In this document: piece by piece, positions 1-6,664 of the stretch | Numbering within the stretch: position 1 is the first letter of the stretch | Layout: every line of letters starts with the position of its first letter | Source: a virus | DNA: 24,919 nucleotides | Virus record (IMG/VR): IMGVR_UViG_3300013093_000259 | Location: 1-24,919 of that record | Reading direction: 5' to 3' (one strand) | Made by a program: the position numbers and the translations under genes | Notes under the pieces: model-generated | Told to the model about the DNA's origin: nothing | What the model saw: the letters and a program-made list of their open reading frames with translations, nothing else | Databases searched by the model: none

Positions 1-384
1 AAACCCAACCCCAGAAACCACTCCAGACGCAGACAATGTAGTTGCTGCAACAGGGCCAGAAACGCTACCAGCAGAACCACCAACAGATAATGAAGATGCC
101 GTTCCAGTTAGTCCAGTGCCTGGGCCGGTGAACTGAGTGCTGGCCGTTATTGTTGTACCACCAAGAGTGGTAAATGTACCTGCTTGAGGATTAACTCCTC
201 CTATAACCATTCCGTTAATGGTTCCGCCAGTAAACGTACCGGTAGCCCCAGTAGTGCTAATGCTAATAGGTAAGTTGTTTCCGCTACCGTCCTGCACCGT
301 GACAAGAGAAGAGGTCAATCCGCCAGGAATCTGAAGCAGATATCCAAAAGTGGCATTGATCTGTTGAGATCCAAGGTTAGACAT
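1..384 (-). CDS. Fibre-like protein, cut by the window edge
   Basis: The frame starts at ATG 384 with GAGGA 6 bases upstream and stays open for 128 codons to the window edge, so the C-terminus is missing. The visible part is rich in Gly/Thr/Ser (MSNLGSQQINATFGYLLQI at the start, later TFTGGTINGMVIGGVNPQAG, TGPGTGLTGTASSLSVGG). INGMVIGGVNPQAGTFTTL resembles the INGTPIGGTTPAAGTF repeats of phage fibre stalks. It is probably the largest fibre of this cluster, with the receptor-binding part outside the window. Function is inferred from composition only. Confidence 0.8.
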   Translation of the reverse strand, partial: MSNLGSQQINATFGYLLQIPGGLTSSLVTVQDGSGNNLPISISTTGATGTFTGGTINGMVIGGVNPQAGTFTTLGGTTITASTQFTGPGTGLTGTASSLSVGGSAGSVSGPVAATTLSASGVVSGVGF

Positions 385-399
385 ATAAAATCCTCATTC

Positions 400-1038
400 C
401 TAAATTGCCTGCCACGTTGTCACCAAATGCTCACCTATTATAAGCCAATTTGCACCATTTGATTGTACAGTAACAGATTGATATTGATAACCCATAATAT
501 AAGTTGTAGCGCCATCAATTGTCTGTGATGACGTAGTGGCTACGGTGACTGTATTTGCAGAACTGTCGATCTTTTTAATAATAAATGATTGCCCTGGTTT
601 ACCAACTGCAGTAGGCAATGTAACTGCAAAAGATGCCGAAGTGGCATCACCGCCAATAGTATAATCTGTTGAAAGAATAGTATAAGCGGATGTTTTTGTT
701 GCGTAGGAATAAGTAACTCCTGCGCTAGGTATTCCAGTAAAGTTTGCTCCATTAAATGTAGGAGAAGCCCCAGAATTAATGCTCTGAGGAAGGCTTAAGG
801 TAACCGCCCCCGTAGAGGCCGATGCGATAACCTGATTAGTCGTACCCGTAATGGATGTAACTCCATTTGGATTAGACCATCCGGTAGCGTAATCTGCCGA
901 AGTTATCTTGGTTACTACTTGACCAGGAGAACCACCAGCGGGTACGCCATTCTCAATAATAGACGGATCAATATAATCGCCCGACTGAACTTCCTTGAGA
1001 GTACCGGCGTAATTCGCTAATGGCTTTTTGAGTGTCAT
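400..1038 (-). CDS. Fibre-like structural protein
   Basis: This 212-residue protein has an N-terminal region with SADYATGWSNPNGVTSI, a short motif common in phage fibre proteins. The C-terminal domain (about 110-205) is of a widespread fibre type: STDYTIGGDATSASFAVTLP, then FIIKKIDSSANTVTVATTSS, QTIDGATTYIMGYQYQSVT and a closing NGANWLII. No clear ribosome binding site precedes the ATG, but the previous stop is only three bases away, so re-initiation is likely. It could be part of an adhesin or a whisker. Confidence 0.75.
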   Translation of the reverse strand: MTLKKPLANYAGTLKEVQSGDYIDPSIIENGVPAGGSPGQVVTKITSADYATGWSNPNGVTSITGTTNQVIASASTGAVTLSLPQSINSGASPTFNGANFTGIPSAGVTYSYATKTSAYTILSTDYTIGGDATSASFAVTLPTAVGKPGQSFIIKKIDSSANTVTVATTSSQTIDGATTYIMGYQYQSVTVQSNGANWLIIGEHLVTTWQAI

Positions 1039-1041
1039 ATA

Positions 1042-1728
1042 TTAAGCAAGAACAATCGGCTGCTGGAAATCAATATTAACTGAAGTGGCTGACGTAGTAA
1101 TTCCAATTCTTTGAACCACATTTCCGCTTCCAGAAGGAGCGGTAGCCACCACTGCACCTACAGTTCCAAGGAAAGCCGTTCCAATCGTTAGACCGGTTAC
1201 TGCGGTGTTGTTACCAATGAAGTATACCGTTCCATTCGTTCCAGAGGAAACCGCGCTTAACACATATCCATGCGCCTCTTTTCCGGCAGCAGTATTGTCT
1301 GCATTACGAATATTGGCTACGCTAGAGTTGTTCCATATGTTGACCAATGCCCCAGCAGAAATAGCTTCAGAAGCAAGGATAACTTGGGTATCAGGACCAA
1401 CGCCAGAAGGCATTACGCTAAGGTCAAGATGACCGCTAGAATCAAGGGCCGTAAGTTTGCCAGCATCAGCAGCGCCTGTACTTACTACCGTAGAGTTAAC
1501 GAGCGTAGAGCCAAGAATACCGCTTGAGTTAAGTTCTGCAATCTTTCCTGAATCAGCAGATCCGGCAGAGGTAGTGGTAGCATTGACAAGGGTGGGATCA
1601 ACAATGCCTGATGCATTGGTGGCGACAATTTTGCCAGCGTCTGATACGCCAGAGGTAGTGCTAATTGATGCCTTTTCGGTAATAGTACCGGCATTATTAG
1701 TTAAATATTTTTGTGAAGTAGTTCCCAT
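1042..1728 (-). CDS. Fibre-like protein with three 29-residue repeats
   Basis: This 228-residue protein has three tandem repeats at about residues 26-53, 55-83 and 84-109, each with D-x-G-K, then ALNSSG-like and TLVN-like ends (DAGKIVATNASG, DSGKIAELNSSG, DAGKLTALDSSG). Such repeats are typical of phage fibre stalks. From about 115 a compact beta domain follows (ISAGALVNIWNNSS ... VNIDFQQPIVLA) that is similar to the end of the previous gene product. GAGGA lies 7 bases before the ATG, inside the previous stop region. No enzymatic motif is present. Confidence 0.75.
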   Translation of the reverse strand: MGTTSQKYLTNNAGTITEKASISTTSGVSDAGKIVATNASGIVDPTLVNATTTSAGSADSGKIAELNSSGILGSTLVNSTVVSTGAADAGKLTALDSSGHLDLSVMPSGVGPDTQVILASEAISAGALVNIWNNSSVANIRNADNTAAGKEAHGYVLSAVSSGTNGTVYFIGNNTAVTGLTIGTAFLGTVGAVVATAPSGSGNVVQRIGITTSATSVNIDFQQPIVLA

Positions 1729-1738
1729 TGATTAATCC

Positions 1739-2281
1739 TCAATTAAGTAAAATTGGGAGTTGAATTCCCACCGATAAACGAGTTGATGTTAACGCTACAC
1801 CAACGACTTGCAATATTCCTGAAGTCGGAGGAGTTTGCGTAAGCATTCCATTGTCTCCAAGATAAACCTCGCCAGGCTCCCAAGTCCATGTCGGCTCATC
1901 TACTTCACCAGATACAATTACTGTAACAGAATTTCCCGTAGTTGCACTGTTATTAGCAATACCCATTGTCTTTCCAGACTGCGTTATATCTGATTGATTT
2001 GCATATAGAACAGCGCCAGTGCCATCAGGGATAACAGCAGTATGAATGCTAATGTTTGTACCTGCCGTCATAATGATTCCAGAGAATGGGGCAGGGGGGC
2101 CAGGAGGGCCAGGAGGACCGCGAAGTATAATTCCTAGTTCCAGTACAATTTGAGGGGTGGCAGGGATAATCTCCAGTGATCCTGAATCAATTTGATTCAA
2201 AACAATTGTGACAGGTGTCACACCTTGAGCCTGTAAAGTGCTTGCGTTCTCGTTTACAAGAGAAACTGCAACATTAGGCAT
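1739..2281 (-). CDS. Fibre-like protein with short collagen-like run
   Basis: This 180-residue protein begins with a 50-residue beta part (VTPVTIVLNQIDSGSLEI). Then comes a short collagen-type stretch RGPPGPPGPPAP at about 54-65. The C-terminal domain runs from about residue 75 to 180 and holds VYLGDNGMLTQTPPTSGILQ and SVGIQLPILLN. That last domain resembles the C-terminus of the next gene (VNIDFQQPIVLA). Collagen-like Gly-Pro-Pro triplets in phage fibres serve as trimerisation stalks. A structural role is likely; host attachment is a guess. Confidence 0.75.
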   Translation of the reverse strand: MPNVAVSLVNENASTLQAQGVTPVTIVLNQIDSGSLEIIPATPQIVLELGIILRGPPGPPGPPAPFSGIIMTAGTNISIHTAVIPDGTGAVLYANQSDITQSGKTMGIANNSATTGNSVTVIVSGEVDEPTWTWEPGEVYLGDNGMLTQTPPTSGILQVVGVALTSTRLSVGIQLPILLN

Positions 2282-2594
2282 CCGTTACCTCCGCAGCCAC
2301 ATTGATTTGAAATGTGGGCGTAAATATCACTTCATCGCCGTCTACAAATCTAATATCGCAGTTTAAAGGGCCAAGTGGCCATAAAGCGGTAGATGCTGCG
2401 TCTTTACCTAAAGTTAAAAGCCATAAAGTATTTGGCGCAGTAGGCGCGGTTAAAGTGGTATCTAATGTGGCTATCAGTGTTCCTTCAAGATTCCTTACTT
2501 CAGATAAGGCAGTCCATGAACCGGTAACAAGAGAGGCTGTTCCAGCTAGTGCAAGTGTGGCTCCACGCTTTAAAACAAAGAACTGAAGAGCCAT
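2274..2594 (-). CDS. Small beta-sandwich protein (BppU N-terminal-like)
   Basis: This 106-residue protein opens MALQFFVLKRGATLALAGTA and ends FTPTFQINVAAEVTDA. Between them lie an internal EVRNLEGTLIATLD strand and CDIRFVDGDEVIF. The pattern (first strand, a KRG turn, LEGT, then DI.F.DGD followed by a paired strand) is that of small baseplate/fibre beta-sandwich domains. AGGAG lies 7 bases before the ATG. Its last bases overlap the next start by 8. Confidence 0.75.
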   Translation of the reverse strand: MALQFFVLKRGATLALAGTASLVTGSWTALSEVRNLEGTLIATLDTTLTAPTAPNTLWLLTLGKDAASTALWPLGPLNCDIRFVDGDEVIFTPTFQINVAAEVTDA

Positions 2595-2596
2595 CT

Positions 2597-2965
2597 CTAT
2601 ACTCCTTGGTTAACCCCAACAGAAGCCGTGAGAACAGTGCTAGATGCAGCCACTAACTGTACACGCCAATCTGAAGGTAGGAAGTTAGGCGATGATACAT
2701 TAGCCGTGGACGCCAATCCTGGGCCTACGCTTAGAACCGTTAATCCAGTTGCCGCCAAGGCAGAGCCAACCAAAATATCATAATAGTTGCCACTGGCTGG
2801 GTCTTTTCCTTGGATATGAGGAGTAATTGATCCAGAAGTAAATGCGCTAATATTAATGGCTACCTGAGCGTATTTTGCTGGAGGAATACTGGTTACATCC
2901 GAAGTTACACTAGTTGCGGTAATTGCCGTACTAGGTAATAAATTTATACTGTAAGGTGATGACAT
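2597..2965 (-). CDS. Small beta-rich phage structural protein
   Basis: This 122-residue protein is rich in Ser/Thr/Val/Ala, with the QGKDPASGNYYDILVGSALAATGLTVLSVGPGL block (about 50-83) and LPSDWRVQLVAASSTVLTASVG near the end. Proteins with this strand pattern are common in tailed phages of many hosts, often near fibre or head genes, and are thought to be structural. The role is not settled. GAGG lies 8 bases ahead of the ATG. It begins the run of five small beta-rich genes after the lysis block. Confidence 0.75.
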   Translation of the reverse strand: MSSPYSINLLPSTAITATSVTSDVTSIPPAKYAQVAINISAFTSGSITPHIQGKDPASGNYYDILVGSALAATGLTVLSVGPGLASTANVSSPNFLPSDWRVQLVAASSTVLTASVGVNQGV

Positions 2966-2975
2966 CTTATTGGCC

Positions 2976-3200
2976 TCAATGATTTGATTCAGATTTTTTC
3001 TTTTCAGAAAGTTCGACCATGTGCATCTTTATCTCAATGATATTTGACATGATCTCTTTGTATTGCTCGTCGTGCTTTTCCTGGTGGGTAGCAAAGTCAC
3101 GCTCAAGCTTATCAACTCGATATACAACCATTTGAACGGTTGAGTAAAACATTGCCCATGCAACCACGAGCGCCAACATAATTCTTACCCATTCAGCCAT
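2976..3200 (-). CDS. TM + coiled-coil protein, i-spanin-like candidate
   Basis: This 74-residue protein has one N-terminal membrane span (about residues 7-26, IMLALVVAWAMFYSTVQMVV) followed by a charged helix (VDKLERDFATHQEKHDEQYKE, MHMVELSEKKK) suited to a coiled coil. The topology (short N-terminus, TM, periplasmic coiled coil) fits an i-spanin that partners an o-spanin lipoprotein; both lipoprotein candidates lie directly upstream. It is much shorter than lambda Rz (153 residues). Other small phage membrane proteins look alike, so this is tentative. GGAAGG lies 7 bases before the ATG. Confidence 0.6.
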   Translation of the reverse strand: MAEWVRIMLALVVAWAMFYSTVQMVVYRVDKLERDFATHQEKHDEQYKEIMSNIIEIKMHMVELSEKKKSESNH

Positions 3201-3391
3201 TATCGAATCCTTCCGTATATGTCAAGGTCGCACTCCGTGTATGCGATCATATCCCTATCAAACTTAATGCTAATTGAAATTCCGCTGAATTTACAGTCGT
3301 TTATGTAATTATTATTTGAGCAACTCACGAGCAAGCACATAACTCCTAAGTAAACGCTCACCATCAGCATTAGTTGTAATCTTATCCCCAT
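3200..3391 (-). CDS. Small second lipoprotein-like protein of the lysis block
   Basis: The 63-residue frame starts MGIRLQLMLMVSVYLGVMC and reaches a second lipobox, LLVSC, at about residues 20-24. The short mature part has two more cysteines (NDCKF, TECDL). It overlaps the preceding lipoprotein by 80 bases in another frame, a nesting like Rz/Rz1. No start has a good ribosome binding site, so the initiation codon (ATG 3391, 3370 or 3364) is uncertain. Its stop overlaps the next start (TAATG), which supports expression. It could be an entericidin-like or extra spanin component. Confidence 0.55.
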   Translation of the reverse strand: MGIRLQLMLMVSVYLGVMCLLVSCSNNNYINDCKFSGISISIKFDRDMIAYTECDLDIYGRIR

Positions 3392-3545
3392 CTATATCAA
3401 TCACCACTCTTTGTCCAATAGGCGGTAATGTTATCTGAGGACAGGTCTTTTCGCTTCTTTCTGGGAGCCTCAAATTTGGCGCTATCGGGGCCGATACGCA
3501 CCCAACCAAAATAGCATTAAGGAGTAAAGTAAATAGACCTTTCAC
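3312..3545 (-). CDS. Outer-membrane lipoprotein, o-spanin (Rz1-like) candidate
   Basis: This 77-residue protein starts at GTG 3545 with AAGGAG 5 bases upstream, a better start than the ATG at 3608 further inside the endolysin gene. The N-terminus is a signal peptide (KGLFTLLLNAIL) ending in a lipobox, LVGC, with the lipidated Cys at residue 16. A Pro-rich mature part follows (SAPIAPNLRLPERSE, ITLPPIG) and a charged helical end. This is the plan of o-spanins that fuse the inner and outer membranes in Gram-negative lysis. It overlaps the endolysin end by 29 bases. Confidence 0.75.
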   Translation of the reverse strand: MKGLFTLLLNAILVGCVSAPIAPNLRLPERSEKTCPQITLPPIGQRVVIDIDGDKITTNADGERLLRSYVLARELLK

Positions 3546-3948
3546 GCTGTCTCCTTGGAAGCAATAAAGATGGATTTCTGCCCGATCTTTTCCATGCAAG
3601 GAACGCATCTCCCGCTTTTGAAAACTGTTTTGTTCTATGGAATCTGGCTATGCTAGAAGTCCTGAACGCACTGACACCAATATTGAATGCTAGAGAAACC
3701 ATCGCATCAAACTGATTCTGAGTGGTTTCTACTCCATCGCATACGCCATTCACTACTCGAACAAATCTGATTAAATCATTTCTTAATAATCTGTCAGCTT
3801 CTTCTTTGGTAATTGATAATCCTTTATGGACATCAGGACCGGTATGTCCCGTACCAATAGTCCAAATACCTTTTGGATCAGCATAAGCAACTAGCTTGCA
3901 TCCTTCTTCTTTCTCAATGAAGTGAATGCCTTTATCACTGATCTCCAT
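3517..3948 (-). CDS. Endolysin, T4-type lysozyme (GH24)
   Basis: This 143-residue muramidase cuts the peptidoglycan glycan chain. The catalytic triad is spaced as in T4 lysozyme (E11/D20/T26): E15, D24 and T30 in EEGCKLVAYADPKGIWTIG. A TGHTG motif follows. The middle SLAFNIGVSAFRTSSIARF and the C-terminal RRQRERSIYF are typical of the family. No signal or SAR segment is present, so it depends on the holin. The ATG at 3948 is chosen because AGAGGG lies 5 bases upstream; a GTG one codon earlier is too close. Its end overlaps the next gene by 29 bases. Confidence 0.93.
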   Translation of the reverse strand: MEISDKGIHFIEKEEGCKLVAYADPKGIWTIGTGHTGPDVHKGLSITKEEADRLLRNDLIRFVRVVNGVCDGVETTQNQFDAMVSLAFNIGVSAFRTSSIARFHRTKQFSKAGDAFLAWKRSGRNPSLLLPRRQRERSIYFTP

Positions 3949-4183
3949 CACGACCCTCTGCCAATACGTCCTGAAGACTTTTGTCTAATTCCTCTTTAAC
4001 AAGATGTCTATCGCCTTTTGTTAGCCAAAGAGAAACCACAATGCCTAACATGCAGATAGCCATGAGAATAGTTTTCTGCGTTCCGTCTGGCATGGCCGAT
4101 ATTGCCGTCATGGCAGTAACAAAAACAGCAATAACATTAGTTCCGCCATTTGTGCTTAAACCTATTTTATCCTTGAGGCTCAT
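3935..4183 (-). CDS. Holin candidate
   Basis: This 82-residue protein has two hydrophobic segments (about residues 16-31, NVIAVFVTAMTAISAM, and 39-55, TILMAICMLGIVVSLWL), a short turn between them and a charged C-terminus (KGDRHLVKEELDK). This is the class II-like holin plan. It lies immediately before the endolysin and overlaps its start. The ATG at 4183 (MSLKDK) overlaps the previous stop, so it is preferred over an in-frame ATG 7 codons upstream. It would form inner-membrane holes that free the lysozyme. Confidence 0.8.
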   Translation of the reverse strand: MSLKDKIGLSTNGGTNVIAVFVTAMTAISAMPDGTQKTILMAICMLGIVVSLWLTKGDRHLVKEELDKSLQDVLAEGRDGDQ

Positions 4184-4416
4184 TCTGATTCCTGCGCTAT
4201 CCAAATTAGAGCAAGCTGAACTGCATGATCAAATGCTTTGTTGGTTAGAAAAAGACCTTCGCCTTTAAGAACATTAAGTACGCCAGCCTTCTTATCAGCA
4301 CCACTCAATTCCTTTTCCATCCATGCATCAACTTCATCTTTGACCCTTTCAAGGATTCCGGTCCCAAGAACATATCTTCCAATTAACTTTACGGCTTCAA
4401 TTATAAATGCATTCAT
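4180..4416 (-). CDS. Hypothetical protein ahead of the holin
   Basis: This 78-residue protein is mostly helical, with hydrophobic faces at both ends (FIIEAVKLIGRYVLGTGI and HAVQLALIWIAQESE) and a charged middle (ERVKDEVDAWMEKELSGADKK). There is no clear membrane span or signal peptide. GGGAG lies 6 bases before the ATG. Its stop shares bases with the holin start (ATGA), so it is probably co-translated with the lysis genes. It might be an antiholin or lysis accessory protein, but nothing beyond position supports that. Confidence 0.7.
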   Translation of the reverse strand: MNAFIIEAVKLIGRYVLGTGILERVKDEVDAWMEKELSGADKKAGVLNVLKGEGLFLTNKAFDHAVQLALIWIAQESE

Positions 4417-4417
4417 T

Positions 4418-4732
4418 TCATTCTCCCTGTATCAAACGTGCATTATGCATTCTTGTGGCATTTATCAACATATCCCGATTGTCAGAATTAATCTGAACAA
4501 CATTGTTTCTAAGAGACTCAACAGCAGATGCGGTGCTTAATTGTTGTCGGCTATTTTCAATTAAAAGCAAAGGAGTCCATGCCATAGAGCAGCCCCATTC
4601 GTCATGCATTTCCTTTGTTTGAGGGTCTTCCCCAGTAACCTTTACATGCCACATGCACTTATGTATTTTTCCGTCTTTTACGGTTTCACATTCAGCGCCC
4701 AAAGGACAAAAATAAACCCTTTCAATTGCCAT
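4418..4732 (-). CDS. Cys/His-rich small phage protein, probable zinc-binding
   Basis: This 104-residue protein has paired cysteines in the N-terminal half: FCPLGAECE (C9, C15), HKCMWHV (C26) and DEWGCSMAW (C48 or nearby), with nearby histidines. The set fits a small zinc ribbon. The PLGAECE...KCMWHVKVTG...DPQTKE...DEWGC pattern recurs in phage genomes of several host groups as an uncharacterised protein. The C-terminal half is helical (SAVESLRNNVVQINSDNRD). It lies between the fibre and the lysis genes, and its ATG overlaps the fibre stop. The role is unknown; it could help fibre assembly or act in the host. Confidence 0.8.
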   Translation of the reverse strand: MAIERVYFCPLGAECETVKDGKIHKCMWHVKVTGEDPQTKEMHDEWGCSMAWTPLLLIENSRQQLSTASAVESLRNNVVQINSDNRDMLINATRMHNARLIQGE

Positions 4733-5991
4733 TAGTTTTTACTGCAAATTATTGTATTAATGTATTTTACTGCAAGATTGATGTTATTTCCCGTAAATGT
4801 CCCAGTTTGTGGATTAATTGCCAAGGTGTGAGTATGCGTGGCCCCTGATCCTGCATTTTGGATAGAAATATTTGTAAAGTCGGTTGATGAATTCCAAAGA
4901 TAATTGTCAAAGTCTGTTGAGGCAGATCCTTGATATCCGGGTCCAGCATATACTCCAAACCATCCATTTCTTGATTCGCCCCAACCGCCGTGATGATGAC
5001 CTGGATCAGAAGTTGCGTGATTATGTGCGGGCATTTGAGCGACAGAAAGCGCTGTATCTCCAACAGTTCCTGTTGCAGTTGCTATAGAAATTGAGCCTGT
5101 AACTGAAATGGATGCAAATGCACTGGAAAAAGCCGTAGTTCCACCGTTACCGCCACCGACCCCCGAAACGACCCTTAGTGCGGCATCGTTCTGAGTGGTT
5201 ACTTGAGTCCATCCCGTTGGCGCTGATGCCTGATAAAAGACAGCCGTAGTTCCAGATGGCATGTACGCCCAGCCGCCTGTAAGCGTTCCAAACAATGGCC
5301 CATAGAATCCATATGAGTTTGTTAAGGCTCCGGTCATGGTGTCGCCACCAACATTTACTGGAACATATCCTATGTTAGAGATGGTTTCACCGTAGGAAGG
5401 TGTCTGTAAACGCCACGAATTATCTGTAGCATTGTAGTAACAGACCTGTATTGTATTTGTGGCTATTTGCCCAACTTGCAAGGCAGCCCCACTAGCGTTT
5501 TTGATAACTGATGCGCCTAACCCATTTACATTCAAAGTAGGATTAGTGATAGTGTTTACTGATATAGTCGAGAAAGATGCAGGCATTCCAGTGTAATAGG
5601 CCGATGCTGCGGTCTGATTGCTGATTACATATGCATTTGAGCCGTTTGTGTCTACACCATAATAGGGCTGCATAAACTGACTATAAGTACCTGCCGTGGC
5701 CGCGTTATAGCAAAGATCGTTTACAGACCAAGCAACTGCTGTCGTTCCTTCTTGTCCTCTTAGAACAGTAAATACATCTCCAGACCTAAGAGTTACATAG
5801 CATATTTCTTCTACTGTGTTAGGGCTAGATGCGCCCGTCAAAGTAATTCTGAAGAATGATTGCCCAAATACAGGAGAAGGAAATTCAGCGCCAGATCCTG
5901 GGGCTACAGTTAATGTAGTGGCTGACGAAGTGATCCCGGCTGCCAAAATGGTGTTTGCATTATTTGAGTAAAGCTCAATTGTCGCTGTCAT
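4732..5991 (-). CDS. Tail fibre / receptor-binding protein with collar-type C-terminus
   Basis: This 419-residue protein follows the DUF2612 wedge. The N-terminal 110 residues (MTATIELYSNNANTILAAG, AGITSSATTLTVAPGSG, FTVLRGQEGTTAVAW) are the attachment module common to many phage fibres. The C-terminal half contains TGWTQVTTQNDAALRVVSG, an AQMPAHNHATSDPGHHHGG block (about 318-336) and a final HTHTLAINPQTG, the pattern of tail collar or short-fibre adhesin domains that bind metal through His. The tip may contact the host surface. AGGGAT lies ahead of the ATG, and the stop overlaps the next start (TAATG). Confidence 0.88.
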   Translation of the reverse strand: MTATIELYSNNANTILAAGITSSATTLTVAPGSGAEFPSPVFGQSFFRITLTGASSPNTVEEICYVTLRSGDVFTVLRGQEGTTAVAWSVNDLCYNAATAGTYSQFMQPYYGVDTNGSNAYVISNQTAASAYYTGMPASFSTISVNTITNPTLNVNGLGASVIKNASGAALQVGQIATNTIQVCYYNATDNSWRLQTPSYGETISNIGYVPVNVGGDTMTGALTNSYGFYGPLFGTLTGGWAYMPSGTTAVFYQASAPTGWTQVTTQNDAALRVVSGVGGGNGGTTAFSSAFASISVTGSISIATATGTVGDTALSVAQMPAHNHATSDPGHHHGGWGESRNGWFGVYAGPGYQGSASTDFDNYLWNSSTDFTNISIQNAGSGATHTHTLAINPQTGTFTGNNINLAVKYINTIICSKN

Positions 5992-6021
5992 GGTATATCC
6001 CTACTTTGGCAAGCATTAATA

Positions 6022-6663
6022 CTATGTGATAGTTGCCACATAATTAAACCGGAATGGCAGTCCAGCAAAACCGGAATTGATAAAAATCTCCAGAAACATT
6101 CCAACAGGATCAGGAGCATCTGTAATTACAATGTTACAAGTCGGCAAAGCGGTAGTGCTTTCCGTAAAAGTAACGCTAATGGTTGGCGTAAACGGGCCAA
6201 CCGCATCTGTTCCATTGTTTCCGTAAAGAAACCTATATAGCCTTCTCTTTAGCCAAGGTATGGAAAATATCTCTCCATCTCCCTTGTAGAAAAACCAAGT
6301 CAGCATTCTTTGGTAGATGCCATCAGGGATGGTATAGCTTGTTTGCGACACCAATTGATAAACTGATGATATTGGCAAAACGGTTGTTGGAAACGAACTA
6401 ATTTGACCTTTAGTATCAATTACTTGAGAACTTCCTATAATTGGCCTCGGATACCCATACACTCCTTGTCCTACCCAATCTAGAAGATTGCCGCTAAGAT
6501 GAGTGTAGATTGGCAAATTAACAGAATTAAACCAATCAATTATGCTTTGCGTATCTTGATTGTATGCAGTCACAAACGCAGCAATGTCTGGATCATTTTG
6601 ATACTGCCAGTATAAATAGCTGGGTATCGTCTTTGTTGCTGATGTCGGGCTAGTTGATAGCAT
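6022..6663 (-). CDS. Baseplate wedge protein (DUF2612 family)
   Basis: This 213-residue protein matches the DUF2612 phage wedge family in size, place after baseplate J and sequence layout. It has an N-terminal IPSYLYWQYQNDPDIAAFV, then IDWFNSVNLPIYTH and LLDWVGQGVYGYPRP. FYKGDGEIFSIPWLKRRLYRF lies in the middle and a beta-rich C-terminus ends it. Such proteins close the baseplate and connect to fibres; the fibre gene follows. CAGGG lies close to the ATG, and the stop of the J gene is two bases away. Confidence 0.85.
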   Translation of the reverse strand: MLSTSPTSATKTIPSYLYWQYQNDPDIAAFVTAYNQDTQSIIDWFNSVNLPIYTHLSGNLLDWVGQGVYGYPRPIIGSSQVIDTKGQISSFPTTVLPISSVYQLVSQTSYTIPDGIYQRMLTWFFYKGDGEIFSIPWLKRRLYRFLYGNNGTDAVGPFTPTISVTFTESTTALPTCNIVITDAPDPVGMFLEIFINSGFAGLPFRFNYVATIT

Positions 6664-6664
6664 A

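Noticed and set aside
3546-3608. N-terminal extension of the Rz1-like lipoprotein from ATG 3608
   Set aside because: It would place 21 polar residues before the signal peptide and lies deeper inside the endolysin gene; GTG 3545 has AAGGAG at ideal spacing.
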